Source: Candidatus Fredericiella danica | GTDB lineage: Bacteria; Chloroflexota; Anaerolineae; Caldilineales; Caldilineaceae | Assembly (NCBI GenBank): GCA_016713335.1 | Contig: JADJPH010000007.1 | Span: forward strand, 141,729 to 205,728 | DNA length: 64,000 bases | Direction: 5' to 3' | In this document: positions 47,124-57,700 of the stretch, piece after piece | Layout of the letters: each line of letters starts with the position of its first letter | How positions within the stretch are numbered: position 1 is the stretch's first letter | Program-made: the position numbers and the translations under genes | Notes under the pieces: generated by a model | Told to the model about the DNA's origin: nothing | The model's database searches: none | Seen by the model: the letters and a program-made list of their open reading frames with translations, nothing else

Positions 47124-48121
47124 TGAACAGCCGTAAAGTTAGTTCGTCATTCAGCATGGACTTTGTGGAACTCTGATCGCTCAGACTGTTTCGCTCCCAA
47201 AACACCCCATCACTATAACCCTGAATGCGGGTATCTGTATCCGCCTTTTCGAGGCGCTTTAGGACCAGCAGCAATACTCCTCATTGAGCTCGATGCCACT
47301 AAAGCGACGGCCAAGCTTTTGGCAACCACTGCAGTCGTTCCGCTGCCAAGAAATGGATCAAACACAACGTCTTGTGGATTGGAACTGGCAAGAACCAGTC
47401 TTGCAATCAATTTCTCTGGCTTTTGCGTCGGGTGATCAGTGTTCTCAGGCATCGACCAAAATGGAATTGTGATGTCGGAGCAGAGATTCGATGGATAGGT
47501 GAGCCGGTAGCTTCCTGTCTCTGTTTCATCCCAATCCTTCGGTGTCCCATCATCGTGGCGATAGGGGGCAAGAACGCGTCGCTTGAGCTTCACGGCATCT
47601 ACATTGAAGGTATACTCATTACCGAGCGTGCAGTACCAAATATCCTCAGCATTATTCTTCCAGTTGGCCTTTGACCCGCGTCCCTTTTCGCGCTCCCACG
47701 TGATTCGATTCCGCACATGCAAGTGCCTATCCAGTACGGGGGCGATAAGCATCGATGTTTTCCAATCACTGCACACGTAGACCGATGCCGTTGGACGCAA
47801 CCATTGAATTGTTGCCCGAAGCATGTTCTCAAACCATGCGGTATATACGCCTGCGTCTTGTTCCCGAAACACCTGTCCATTGAAGTCTTTTGTGAGGGTT
47901 GTACGGTGGATCGAGAATCAGGAGGTCTACAAATGCATGGGGGAAGAAAGCGGGTAGGCGACTTCGAAGTCCTGACAGATGATATTGCCCAGGAGGTCTT
48001 CTGTTGTCAAGTGTTTTGACGGCCGTAACAGGTGTGCCGAATAGCGCGCCTGTTCTTCCGGTGTACATGTGAGCGTTCGATTGCGTGGAGCACGCGATTT
48101 CGTTGTCGTATGATTTGGCAT
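47116..48121 (-). CDS. Type II DNA methyltransferase (beta class), frameshifted
   Basis: Protects the host site by N6-adenine or N4-cytosine methylation. Start ATG 48121 (MPNHTTTKSRAPRNRTLTCT). Motif order is beta: VDLLILDPPYNPHK (motif IV) first, then SVYVCSDWKTSM, RNRITWEREKGRG, PFWSMPENTDHPTQKPEKLI and FDPFLGSGTTAVVAKSL (motif I). Frame changes occur near 47950, 47880 and 47260. The natural C terminus RIQGYSDGVFWERNS runs on to LTLRLFNE and a TGA at 47116-47118 inside the nuclease start. DPPY favours adenine. About 330 residues joined. Confidence 0.88.
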
Positions 48122-48344
48122 TAATACGCCTCTATCGTCAGCCCCGACAGGGCTGTTGCAGAAGACCACCTACCTGCCCCCAATCCACAGCAGTCAGAGG
48201 GGTGAGTGGAACCACGTCTGCATCCAGGCACATGGTTATGTGCGGGTGCACGGCGAGAAGCACCTGTGCACTATGCGCTATCGTAACACGGGACAGCGGC
48301 GAGGGCGAACATGGACCTGCAAGTCCAGCCCGCAGCACGATCGC

Positions 48345-50031
48345 TCAGTGCGCGCTATCCCGCTTTGCGCCTGCTGCGGGCAGGCGTGCCTGCAGTTCCG
48401 GCGGTAGCGCAGCATCCGCCACAATCACCAGATGATTCCGCGCCCGTGAGCACCCGATGTACATGATCGTGTCCAAGTCCTGATGGCTGGTCGGCGAGAC
48501 CTCGGCCAAAACGACCACCGGACTCTCCATTCCTTTGTACTGGTGCACCGTCGTGCAGTAAACCTCGCCCGGGCCGGCGGGTTGCGTTGCACTGAGCTTC
48601 CAGTTCGCCACTGTTTCCCGCCGCCAGAGCGGGCACTTTTCGCGCGCATGTGTGCAGGAGGATCACGATCTGGTCGATCGCCACCCCCTCCTGACCCACC
48701 AGGTGCTGTAACACGCCGCCGACCCGCTTGTGCAGTTCTGCTTCGCTCTTGTAGAAGTAGACGTCGGTTGGCCGGCCTTCCGGCCCCTTTGCCCGCGGCG
48801 CCTGTTGCCCGCGATAGAACGGCAAAAACGTGCGGTGAATCTGCTGCGTATTGCGTAAATTAGTGGTCAACGTATACGTGTCCATGTCGGGCGGCAACGA
48901 GCGATCCGTCTCGTACAGGTTCTGGTTGTCGTCGTAGAAAATGTAGAGCACCCCCTTCTCCTGGTCTGGGAGGAGAGGCACTGGAGTGGAATCCACCAGT
49001 CCTGCCTGAAATCCTGACCCTCGTCCACCACGATGGCATCGTACTGCGCACCCAGTTTGTCGACAGCGTCAAACAACCGGCCGGGGAGAACTTGATTGAA
49101 GTAGTCAGGATCGCGGCGGTCCTCGTCCTGGGGGCCGCAGCCCGGCTTTGTGCGCCAATGAATTGCATACACTGTGGAAGTGGATGACATCCACAGGCTC
49201 CTCGAACTTCACAGACCGCCGCAGAAAGGCTGCCAGGTTTTTATTGAAACAGGTTAACAGCACGCGGAAGCCCTGTGCCGCCAGGCGCCGCGCCTGTTCC
49301 ACTGCGAGTGTCGTCTTGCCTGCGCCCGCACAGCCACGCACGGCCACACGCGGCCGGCCGCGCAGCAGGTCAAGCAACATGAACTGCTCTTCCGTCAACT
49401 GCAGCATGGTCTGCGCTTCGCCGGCGAACTCCAGCGCCATGTGTGGGCGCAACTCGCGCGATGGCGCAAAGAGGGAGATCAACTGCTGCGCGCCTGCCGC
49501 GCCGACGCCGGCGCCGGTGGAGTCGCCAAACCAGTACGCCATCATCTCTTCGATGCGCCGCCGCAGATCGCCAACATCCTCACCATCCAACGTAATCTCT
49601 TCTGGGGCATCGAGGCGAAGATCTTGCTTCACGGCCACGTCGGGAAGCGCCACACAGTGCCCGATGGCAATGGTGCGGTTACGCCAGTAGGGCAGTTCCT
49701 TCATCTTGCGCAGCAGGCTGTACTTGTTGCCTGCGGCTTGTGCGAAGGGGTCCCGAATTTCGTGTTCGTTGCTATACCATTGGTCGGTGGCGCCGTCGAT
49801 ACGGATGCGCCCGCCTTTCACTTCGAGGACGAGCAAACCCCGTTCCGGGTGGCAGATGATGAAATCCGCCTCGCCTTCGCGCGCGCCGCCTTCCGGGTCA
49901 CGCAAGACCCACTTGACGGCGTGGAAGACGAGATAGTGGTCGGGCAGTTTGCTGCGGAGTGCGGCGAAGAGCGCAAGCTCCGCATGGCTCTGCGTGCCCA
50001 TGCGCGGGTTGGTTGGATACATATGGGCCAT
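48345..50031 (-). CDS. NERD-domain superfamily 1 helicase (UvrD-like), frameshifted
   Basis: Start ATG 50031 with AGGAG upstream. The N-terminal NERD nuclease-like domain: FHAVKWVLRDPEGGAREGEA, DFIICHPERGLLVLEVKGG (the D and E-x-K catalytic pattern). The helicase part has VAVRGCAGAGKTTLAVEQAR (motif I), VLLTCFNKNLAAFLRR, then after a shift near 49110 AIVVDEGQDFRQDWW (motif II). A further shift near 48970 precedes GVLYIFYDDNQNLYE and LTTNLRNTQQIH (motifs III-IV); one near 48650 precedes TTVHQYKGMESPVVVLAEV and MYIGCSRARNHLVIV (motifs V-VI). About 560 residues. Next to the RM genes, a defence or repair role is plausible. Confidence 0.85.
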
Positions 50032-50138
50032 AAGACTCCTTATCTTCCCGACAAGCGGGAAGTTCCATGCAAAAAGGGGCCGCCGGTAGTCGCCGGCGCA
50101 GCACAAAAGGCGTGAGTAACGAGTTCCTCGTAGTTTTT

Positions 50139-50144
50139 ATTATA
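50139..50144 (-). promoter_or_regulatory. -10 element upstream of the NERD helicase gene
   Basis: On the minus strand a TATAAT reads at 50144-50139, about 108 bases ahead of the helicase ATG. No convincing -35 is present. Confidence 0.35.
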
Positions 50145-50174
50145 GGCGGATTCGGCGCGACAGGTGGGAGCAGT

Positions 50175-50190
50175 CTACAAATCATTGTAG
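50175..50190. promoter_or_regulatory. Candidate HigA operator
   Basis: CTACAA-ATCA-TTGTAG, perfect 6-bp arms around a 4-base centre, 45-60 bases before higB. Antitoxins of the HigA/Xre type bind palindromes at this position to repress their own operon. Confidence 0.45.
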
Positions 50191-50235
50191 GTTTTTCATA
50201 GATTCCGGCGACACACATGGCCGCCTTTTTCTACG

Positions 50236-50504
50236 ATTGACGCAGTCGGAAAATCCTTCAAAGACAACAGCGGGGCGCTCTACAATCGCCAAGTGGCGCT
50301 TTGCCGGTATCGAGCGCCAAGCCGTAAAACGCCTGCGGGTACAGAGAGCGCAATGACGTTGAATGCTGGCGGCCGAGCAATCGTCTTGAGGCACTTAAGG
50401 GAGATCGAGTGGGGCAATACAGTATCCGCATCAATGACCAGTGGCGCATATGTTTTTGTTGGGACGAAGGTCCCTATGATGTGGAAATTGTAGACTATCA
50501 CTAG
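50236..50504 (+). CDS. higB: HigB toxin (RelE superfamily), frameshifted
   Basis: Ribosome-dependent mRNA interferase. Stitching frames gives GKSFKDNSGALYNRQVA, FAGIERQAVKRLRV, SAMTLN with L-GGRPSNRLEALKGDR after an indel, then GQYSIRINDQWRICFCW and DVEIVDYH with TAG at 50502-50504, which is the HigB pattern almost residue for residue. No ATG or GTG starts this frame (ATT at 50236 is nearest), so the start is damaged or rare. At least three indels. The higA antitoxin follows 45 bases later, the usual toxin-first order. Confidence 0.78.
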
Positions 50505-50549
50505 TTGGGAGAAGACTAAGGTGCGTTCTGGTCGATACCGGAAGGTCGA

Positions 50550-50837
50550 ATGAACGCGATCCGATTCATCCCGGCGAAATTCTGGCAGATGAACTGGCAG
50601 ATACAGATGAATCCGGCGATGCTATCTGCCCGGATCGGTGTACCCAATAATCGAATCTACCAAATCTTGCAGGGTCGGCGCAACATCACGGCCGACACGG
50701 CGCTGCGATTGGGAAGGTTTTTTGGCACAGGGCCTGAATTCTGGCTCAACTTGCAGCAGGCGTATGAATTGGATGTTGCCAGGCGAGCACTTGCAGAACG
50801 TCTACAGACAATCGTCCCATATAGCATGACCTGCTGA
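50550..50837 (+). CDS. higA: HigA antitoxin (Xre/HTH), 5' frameshifted
   Basis: Neutralises HigB and represses the operon. From ATG 50550 the first ~18 residues read out of frame; the natural family start DPIHPGEILADELADT lies in the adjacent frame, so two indels bracket it. From NPAMLSARIGVPNNRIYQIL onward the frame is clean: QGRRNITADTALRLGRFFGT is the helix-turn-helix and GPEFWLNLQQAYELDVARRA the dimer helix. About 95 residues. Confidence 0.87.
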   Translation: MNAIRFIPAKFWQMNWQIQMNPAMLSARIGVPNNRIYQILQGRRNITADTALRLGRFFGTGPEFWLNLQQAYELDVARRALAERLQTIVPYSMTC

Positions 50838-50973
50838 ACGCTCCCCCGCCAACGTCGCACGAACTGCCCCATGCGTTGTCCACAAACCGCACGCACGATC
50901 CTTCGTTTGACGCGGCTGGCGCGATAATAACGCGCGTCCTGATCATATCTAATTCCGCACGGAAGGGGGTTCC

Positions 50974-51528
50974 ATGTCGCATCCCTCCCCGACGCTCCTG
51001 GGCGTCACGCTGAAGACTGCGGTCGTGCACACCGTCACCTACTTCGTGGTCGGCTGGCTGGCCTACACATTTGTCGACTATTCCGCCAAGTATGCCGACC
51101 CGAATCTCAAGATGTACATGCGCCAGACCACAGATCCGTGGGTCATGGCAGGCCCGCTCTTCCAACCCATCCGCGGCGTGCTCTTTGGCATCATCTTCTA
51201 CCTGCTGCGCGATGTCGTCTTTGCCAAGAAGAACGGCTGGCTGATTCTCTGGTGCGTGCTCGTGATTGCCGGCATCCTCTCCACCTTTGGTCCGTCGCCG
51301 GGGTCGATCGAAGGCATCCTGTACACGATTGTCCCACTTCCTCTCCACCTGATGGGCTTGCCCGAAGTGCTGCTCCAGTCGCTCCTTTTGTCTGCAATTG
51401 TCTACTATTGGGTGAATCACCCGGAAAAACGTTGGCTGACCTGGCTGATGGTCGCCATCTTTGTAGTTGTTATGTTGCTTCCTATCCTGGGCTTATTTGC
51501 GAGCGGGCGCGTGGCGTCTGGAAACTGA
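50974..51528 (+). CDS. Hypothetical polytopic membrane protein
   Basis: 184 residues, intact, with about five hydrophobic segments: TAVVHTVTYFVVGWLAYTFV, GPLFQPIRGVLFGIIFYLLR, GWLILWCVLVIAGILSTFG, VLLQSLLLSAIVYYWV, TWLMVAIFVVVMLLPILGLF. Start ATG 50974 after GGAAGGGGG. No family recognised. The lipoprotein gene begins one base after its stop, so the two form an operon. Confidence 0.72.
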   Translation: MSHPSPTLLGVTLKTAVVHTVTYFVVGWLAYTFVDYSAKYADPNLKMYMRQTTDPWVMAGPLFQPIRGVLFGIIFYLLRDVVFAKKNGWLILWCVLVIAGILSTFGPSPGSIEGILYTIVPLPLHLMGLPEVLLQSLLLSAIVYYWVNHPEKRWLTWLMVAIFVVVMLLPILGLFASGRVASGN

Positions 51529-51529
51529 A

Positions 51530-52312
51530 ATGAAATTACTCCGCAGCGCTGTACTCTTTGTCGTTGTTCTGATGGTTGCGGCATGCAGCCCGACAAGTTC
51601 CTCTTCAACCCAGCAGCCACCGACGCCGACCCCGGTGGCCTTCCAGCCGACGCTGGGCCGGGCGCTCTCGTTCCTGGCGCGGCGCTATGACCCAGGCGTG
51701 GGGCTGCTCCGTGAGAACGTCACCTCCACCACGCATTGGCTGGCGCCGGACAACCTGCTGGCACGCCAGGTCTTTGCGGTGGCGAATGCCGATGAGCTGG
51801 ACGCCAAGGTGGGAACTGCGCTCACCGAGCGTGCGGCGACGCAGAATGGCCTGCTGGAAACACTGGCCGGCGTGACTGTGTCGTGGCCGCCGCACACGTT
51901 GGTGGAAAGTGAAGTTGCACCCGGGGTGAAGGAAGCGGCGTACACCGGGGAGGGAGTGATCGAAGAGTGGCGGCAGTCCAGCGATCTGTTGTTTTATGGT
52001 GCGCTCAATGCCTGGAACGGGGCGATCACGAACAGGCGCATGAACTCTACAACGCTGCGCTGGCGACGTTTGATGGGGTGGGCTTCCAGGACAAAGCCTT
52101 TGACGGACAGTATGCGACGGACACCCTTGCGCTGCCATCTACACCGGGAGTGTCATCGGTAGGCCGGCAAACAAGGCTGTGCTCGATGCGCTGCTCAAGG
52201 CGCAGGGTGCAGACGGCGGCTTCGTCGCGCACTACAGCCCTGAAGGGGTGGCAGGCGACGAAGAGACCGCCACCACGGCGCTGGCGTATTGGCATTGTAC
52301 AAACTGCGCTAA
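51530..52312 (+). CDS. Hypothetical lipoprotein, frameshifted
   Basis: Start ATG 51530 (MKLLRSAVLFVVVLMVAAC) with a lipobox VAAC, then a Ser/Thr/Gln/Pro tether. The mature part is helical: LGRALSFLARRYDPGVGLLR, HWLAPDNLLARQVFAVANAD, then after shifts near 52015 and 52145 YNAALATFDGVGFQDKAFDG, NKAVLDALLKAQGADGGFVA and LALYKLR with TAA at 52310-52312. The pattern of alternating helices recalls alpha/alpha-toroid proteins with no obvious catalytic motif. Exported and lipid-anchored; function unknown. Confidence 0.6.
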
Positions 52313-52329
52313 GACGCTGAGCAATAAAA

Positions 52330-52736
52330 AACCTACTTGGCCTAATAATATACACAAACTCCAGCAGAATCCGATCCGACGTCTCAAACATCACCTGGTA
52401 GTAGGTGTCGTTCTCGCTTGCCGAGAACTCCGGGCGGTGGCGTGGGTTTCAAAGAGCCAGGATGCCCAGCTTCGCCAGGTGGGCAGCCAGCGCATCCACA
52501 TCGGCGATGGATTCCGCATTAAGCCCCAAATGATTGAGCCCGGGACCGTCATAGTTTTCGACGACCCCGTCCGCGCCGGCTGCGAACCAGAGGCTGGCGC
52601 CGCTGCTTTCGCCGACGCCGAGCATTTCTGGGGCATCGTAGAGCACCTGCCAGCCCAGGAAGTTGAGCAAGGATTTATAGAAGGGTAAATTCTCAGATTT
52701 AACGTTGAACTGGATGTGTCCGATCCGCGATTGCAT
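52330..52736 (-). CDS. Glyoxalase/VOC-family protein, one frameshift
   Basis: Start ATG 52736 with GGAGG. MQSRIGHIQFNVKSENLPFY then KSLLNFLGWQVLYDAPEMLG is the first beta-alpha-beta-beta-beta unit; GPGLNHLGLNAESIADVDAL and AAHLAKLGILAL the second. After an indel near 52440 the family end EFSASENDTYYQVMFET then LEFVYI is recovered, so the stop near 52330 is approximate. Metal ligands would be His-8 and the late Glu. Substrate unknown. Confidence 0.78.
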
Positions 52737-53342
52737 GGGTTTTTCCTCCGTTGTCAGAAAGAGTTTAGAACATTTATTCTACACAAATAGAAGCAGAATT
52801 GTAATTTGGAGTTTTTCCCAGTTTCCCAATTAAAGCAGCTTCCATCTTTTTGGTTATTACTATTCGTTGTCGTCGTAGGGGCTGGGGAAAAGGGGACAAC
52901 TGCGCTGGACCTGTCACGGTGACCCCGTATCTAGGGGGGTAGGTTGGTGGCGGGAGTATTTGCAGGGCTGTGGGCTGTTCAGCCGCGGCGCCGCGCGCGT
53001 GGACAATCATTGGGGCGGCCAATGCATGATTTGGCGGAGTTGTGGAAAGCGTGAAGGGGTCTGCGGCGGGGCTACTAGCGCTAGTGGCAGGCGGGCGACG
53101 AGGGGCACTGCGCTGGGAACAAGGGGGATCTTCCTGGGGATTGAGTGCGAAGTTGCGCCTGCGGTATGCAGGTGTTTTCCGCAGGTATTTCCACACGGGC
53201 GAGGGTGATTGTGCGAGGGTTATGCACGGGGTGGGTTGTGATAATTGGGTAAGGGAAGGCGTTACGACCTGTTCCAGCCAGACCAGGAGGCGCTCGACAG
53301 TGACGCCGCGCAAGGCAGTGGTCGCATAAGTGGTAGTGTATA

Positions 53343-53374
53343 TTGATAAATTCGACGCCCATGCGTGCTATACT
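53343..53374 (+). promoter_or_regulatory. Extended -10 promoter candidate ahead of a GC palindrome
   Basis: TGC-TATACT (53366-53374) with TTGATA 20 bases upstream at 53343-53348, a long spacer that the extended -10 could offset. The start point would be near 53381, a few bases before the palindrome at 53388. Confidence 0.5.
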
Positions 53375-53387
53375 CGAAAGATGGCTG

Positions 53388-53411
53388 GGGCGGCGGGGCG
53401 CCCCGCCGCCC
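53388..53411. repeat. Perfect 24-bp G+C palindrome
   Basis: GGGCGGCGGGGC followed immediately by its reverse complement GCCCCGCCGCCC. With no loop it would form a cruciform or, as RNA, a very stable hairpin with the central bases unpaired. No T-run follows. The surrounding 52737-53558 otherwise contains no gene I can support; a minus-strand reading there is Pro/Ser-rich and unconvincing. Confidence 0.85.
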
Positions 53412-53558
53412 GCGATTGGAGGGTTCGTAAGGTTGGGGACGGGGGGGAGGAGAATGGTCAATTGTCAATGGTCTACGGCAAATGTTGGATGACAACGCCA
53501 CCGCCATTGGCGTAGACTATCGATAATTGGACAACCCGACAGCCAAAGGAATCCCCAC

Positions 53559-54053
53559 ATGATTCGCATCTGCGTTGTATTCACGATTGTCTTCGTGCTT
53601 CTTGTTGCTGTGTCCTGCTCTTCTGGAAATGGAGAATCAAGTCAGCCGAGTTCAACTGACGCTGCCGCAGGACAGCCACCGATCTCAGTCGAAGCTGAAA
53701 ACCAACCACTGGTCGGTACATGGCGGTTAGTGGCAATAACCACTAGTACGATGGACGGCAAGCCCATCGAATCAGACGGGACTATGACCGACTTAAATGA
53801 ACACTTCGCAACTGATTATAAGGTTGACTACATATTTTCACCCGATGGGACTTTTGAATCCCGGGCAGTCATTAGAAACAATGGGGAATTACAGAATTTG
53901 AATAAGGTTGGCAACTACGCTTTGTGGGACGACGGAAAGACGCTTCAAATCAGTGATGAAGCTGATTGGGTTGCCAGCCTATTTTTTCCGTCAGGGTCAC
54001 ATTCGGCGACTCCAATAATTGAAGGCGATGTTGACGCTTCGCTATACTATTGA
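53559..54053 (+). CDS. Lipoprotein with lipocalin-like domain
   Basis: 164 residues, intact; ATG after AAGGAA. Signal peptide ICVVFTIVFVLLVAVSC with lipobox AVSC. After a Ser/Gln/Pro linker the mature domain starts LVGTWRLVAITTSTMDGKPI, the lipocalin-like lead strand, and YIFSPDGTFESRAVIRNNGE and YALWDDGKTLQISDEADWVA follow the beta-barrel rhythm. More AT-rich than the 20-40 kb genes, consistent with recent transfer. Role unknown. Confidence 0.65.
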   Translation: MIRICVVFTIVFVLLVAVSCSSGNGESSQPSSTDAAAGQPPISVEAENQPLVGTWRLVAITTSTMDGKPIESDGTMTDLNEHFATDYKVDYIFSPDGTFESRAVIRNNGELQNLNKVGNYALWDDGKTLQISDEADWVASLFFPSGSHSATPIIEGDVDASLYY

Positions 54054-54182
54054 TGCTGTTGGTAATCTTGACGCCGAGTTTGCGAGAGTAAGATAAGACC
54101 TGAGTTCACCAATTCCAGCAGCCAACGGCGCCGGCATAACCGTCCAGTCAGACTGGAATGTAGTTCAACGATAGAGCGTTAT

Positions 54183-54220
54183 AAACGCCGCTCCTGTGCA
54201 AGTTTGGGGGCGGCGTTTTC
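54183..54220 (+). terminator. Rho-independent terminator after the lipoprotein gene
   Basis: Stem AAACGCCGC (54183-54191) with GCGGCGTTT (54210-54218), 18-base loop, ending in TTTT. It lies 130 bases after the lipoprotein stop. Confidence 0.65.
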
Positions 54221-54236
54221 CGTTTCAATGCTGCCT

Positions 54237-54305
54237 GGGGTTGAAAACCCCGGCTAACAGCCCAAGTCGCCCTTCGGCGACTGGCCGGCTTTGCCCCTAG
54301 CCGGC
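54237..54305. repeat. Three consecutive perfect hairpins (REP-like structured element)
   Basis: Hairpin 1: GGGGTT-GAA-AACCCC (54237-54251). Hairpin 2: AGTCGCC-CTTC-GGCGACT (54265-54282). Hairpin 3: GCCGGCT, 8-base loop, AGCCGGC (54284-54305). Phrases of this style recur between genes in many environmental bacteria. The remaining DNA from 54054 to 54711 shows no supported gene. Confidence 0.7.
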
Positions 54306-54711
54306 GCTCCCCACTCAACCATTGATTATTGCCATGTTGATTATTAACCATTCCACCGCTGCCATTTTGCATGCGATACTGCACTAGGCCTTGACACTGC
54401 GTAATTGACGTTTGTCGCCGACTGCACCGACCAAGGCTGTATGTGTGCCGCGTGCGCCGATTGTGAATCTGCAAACGTCAATTACATACTCTCCAAATGA
54501 GTGGTGCAGTTGCGGGCGCAAATTGACAGGGGATCTCCTAGCTCTCCCTCGCGTATGCGCTGTGGCTGATACTCTCTGCGGTCCTCCCCCGCGCCTCTGC
54601 GTTGTGCAGTTCCTTCTCTCCCCTGCTACGTTCGTAGTCCATCGACAACCCCGGCGTTCCATGCTATGCTGACGGCACCGATCATCCATCTGCATGTCCG
54701 GACCCCGCCTC

Positions 54712-57700
54712 ATGGACGACACGCCACCCACACCTGAAGATGTTCTCCGTTTTGGCACCGTCAGCGGTGACGCTGTTGTCATCGGTCAGGTTGGCACGGG
54801 CTCCTCCGGTGTGGCCATTGGCTCCAACATCACCCAGATCATTTACCCCGCAGGTGCGTTGCCGGCCGACAACCCGGAGTGGGAGAAGCGGCGTCTCACC
54901 CTTCCTGTCGAACCACCTGGCGCACCGATCCTTTTTGTGGGCCGCAATGAGGAATTGCTGAAACTGCATCATTACCTCGACGAACTGGCGGCGCCGCTGC
55001 GCGCCGGGCAACACCGTGGCGGACGGATGGTGCTCGTGTACGGTGCTGTCGGGGTGGGGAAGCGGGAACTCGTGCGGCAGTGGTTGGCCGATCTGCGCGT
55101 GCAGCCGGCGCCCATCGTAGCGCGCACGACGTTTCTGCCGGCAGAACTGAGCGACCAGGTTTCGGATGATTATTACGGCACACACCCGGCGTGGGAACTT
55201 GGCTGGGGCGTGCATGGCGAACAGGTACGGCAGTACTTCCTGAGGCATTCCAATTAGGCGGTTATCCCTGGGTGTCGATGGCGGTGCAACTGGCAGGACA
55301 GAGCCAGGCGATCCCAGGAGCGCTGCACACCGGGCAGAAATGGGACGACGCGCTCAAAGCCGGAACCGAACCGCTGCCAGTGCGTGCGGTGACCGAACTC
55401 CTGCGCCTCGCCGGCCAGGAGCGAAGGCCGGTGGTGGTCGTGCTGGAGCAGGCGCAACTCTGCTCAGACGAGTGGTTCATGATGTTGAAGCGATGGGAAG
55501 AGGAGATCGGGCACTCGAAATGGCCGGTGCTCCTGGTCGTCGAATGGGATCATCCGCATCATCTGCATGCCGCGCTGCCGGCAGTGGGCACGGACCTGTG
55601 CATCGACTGGTTCCGCAAAGTGTGTATCGCCAACGACTACCGCGCGGGAATGGTGGAGGTGTCGCCGCTGACACGAGCAGACATCGATGCGATTCTTGCA
55701 CCCGGTTCGCGGCACTTCGCAGCGGATCTGCAGCACCTGAGCGATGGATTGCCGGCTATCGTGCAGAGCGTATTGAGCCACTGGCAGACTGTGGGTATGG
55801 CGACGCCGGATCGGGATGGCCGTTGGCATGTGCATGCCGGCGCCGGCAATGTGTTGCCGGGTGCGTTGTATGACGACCTGATCATGGCGCCGCTGGCGCG
55901 GTCCGCCGAAATTGCGCAGAAACTTGGTTATGAACAACTGAAAGCCGAGCACCTGCTCGAATGGCTGAAATATGCCGTGTGGGAGGGGGATGCCTTCACG
56001 GACGATGCGCTGGCGCGGGCGGTGGGGTGGCACGAGACGGAGGAAGCGTGGGAGTCGTTCCAGGAGATCCTTGAAGAGGCGTTATGCGCCGGCGACGACA
56101 ATCTGGATGGGCTGATCGAGTTTCTGGAACCCGTTTCGCTGCCGTACGGTGACAACCAATCGCGTGACTTTTGCCGGTATCGCTTCCGGCCGCCGGTGGT
56201 GGCGGCGATCCTACGGCAACGGCAGGATCTGGGGGACCAGGCGGGAACGAGGGCAGGGCTTTGCAAAGGCGTTGCTGGCGGCGTATGACCCGCACCGGGA
56301 ACGCATCCTGACAACGCTGGCATGGCTCTATCGGGCTATCGACATGCCGAGCGCAGCGTTCGAGTATGAAGACCTGGCGAACCGGCTTGCGGACCTGGAA
56401 CATGACGAGGCGACGCTGGCGGTGCTGGTGCAGTTGACATTTGACGGCGCCGACGAGCGGATCGTGCTGGCGAAAATGCTGCGATTCGTTGAAGGTGCTA
56501 ACCATATGCTGCATCCGAGACGCCTGATTCCATGGTGTGAGCGTGCGGTAGAACTAGCGGTAAAGCTTCGTGCTGTGCGGAGCCTAGCGCATGCCTTTCA
56601 TGAACTTGGGGCAAATCACTCTGACCTGGGCGACCAACAGCAAGCCCTCCAATGTTATGCCCAGGCCCTGGCTCTAATCCGCCAAGTCAACGACAAGTAC
56701 GCCGAGGCAGCCACCCGAAATGGTATAGGCTTAGTTTACAGCGCTCTAGGCGACAAGCAGCAAGCCCTCGAATACTTCGAACAGGCCCTTACGCTCAGTC
56801 AACAGGTCGGCGACAAGCGGGGCGTGGCCGCCATCCTAAACAATATCGGTGAAGCCTACTCTGACTTAGGTGATCAGCAGAATGCCCTTAACCGCTACAA
56901 CCTTGCCCTTGCCTGTAATACGGCAGACTGGCAACAAACGCGGGGAAGCCACCCTCCTCAACAACATTGGCTTTGGTCTATGCTGCCGTGGGCGACCATC
57001 AGCAGGCTCGCCAGTATTTCGAGCGGTGTCTAGCTCTCATTCGCCAGGTTGGCGACAAAGATGGTGAGGCCAAAACTCTCACTAATATTGGTAACGGCTA
57101 TTTCGATTTCGGGCACCTACAGCATGCCCTTGGCTGTCACGAGCAAGCATTAACCCTAGTACGACAGATCGGCGACAAGGTCGGTGAGGCCATTATTCTT
57201 ACCAACATCGGTAGCGTCTACTCTGCCTTGGGCGATGAGTTGCAGGCCCTCGACTTCTATAAGCAGGCGTTACCCATCCAACGCCAAGTTGGTGACAAGA
57301 CTGGCGAGGCAAAGACCCTCAACAACATTGGTAGCGTTTGTATGATGATGAACGACCAGACGCAGGCTCTTCAATACTTTGGGCATGCCTTATCGCTCAG
57401 GCACCAAGTCGGCGACAAGGCTGGCGAGTCCATCACTCTCACCAACGTCGGTAGGGTTCACGCTATCCTGGGGAGACCATCAAATTGCTCTCCAGTCTTA
57501 TGATCGGGCACTCGGACTTCAGTGCCAAGTTGGAAATCGGTGGGATGAAGCCGAGACAGGCTATTCCGCGCACTTGCCCTGGCTGCGCTTGGCGACCTGC
57601 CGCAGGCGATTGAACAACTGCAAGCCGTGGTGGCGCTCGATGAGGAACTGGGCCGGCCGGAATTGCAGCGCGACCGGGAGAAGTTGAGAGCTGCTGGGCG

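Noticed and set aside
52774..53313. Minus-strand 179-residue reading
   Set aside because: Pro/Ser/Thr/Arg-rich, no ribosome site, no domain, and it sits over promoter and palindrome DNA.
54155..54185. tRNA-like 5' half (TAGTTCAACGATAGAGC)
   Set aside because: The D-arm pairs, but the D-loop lacks the GG pair, and no anticodon arm, T-arm or matching acceptor strand follows; the terminator stem overlaps it.
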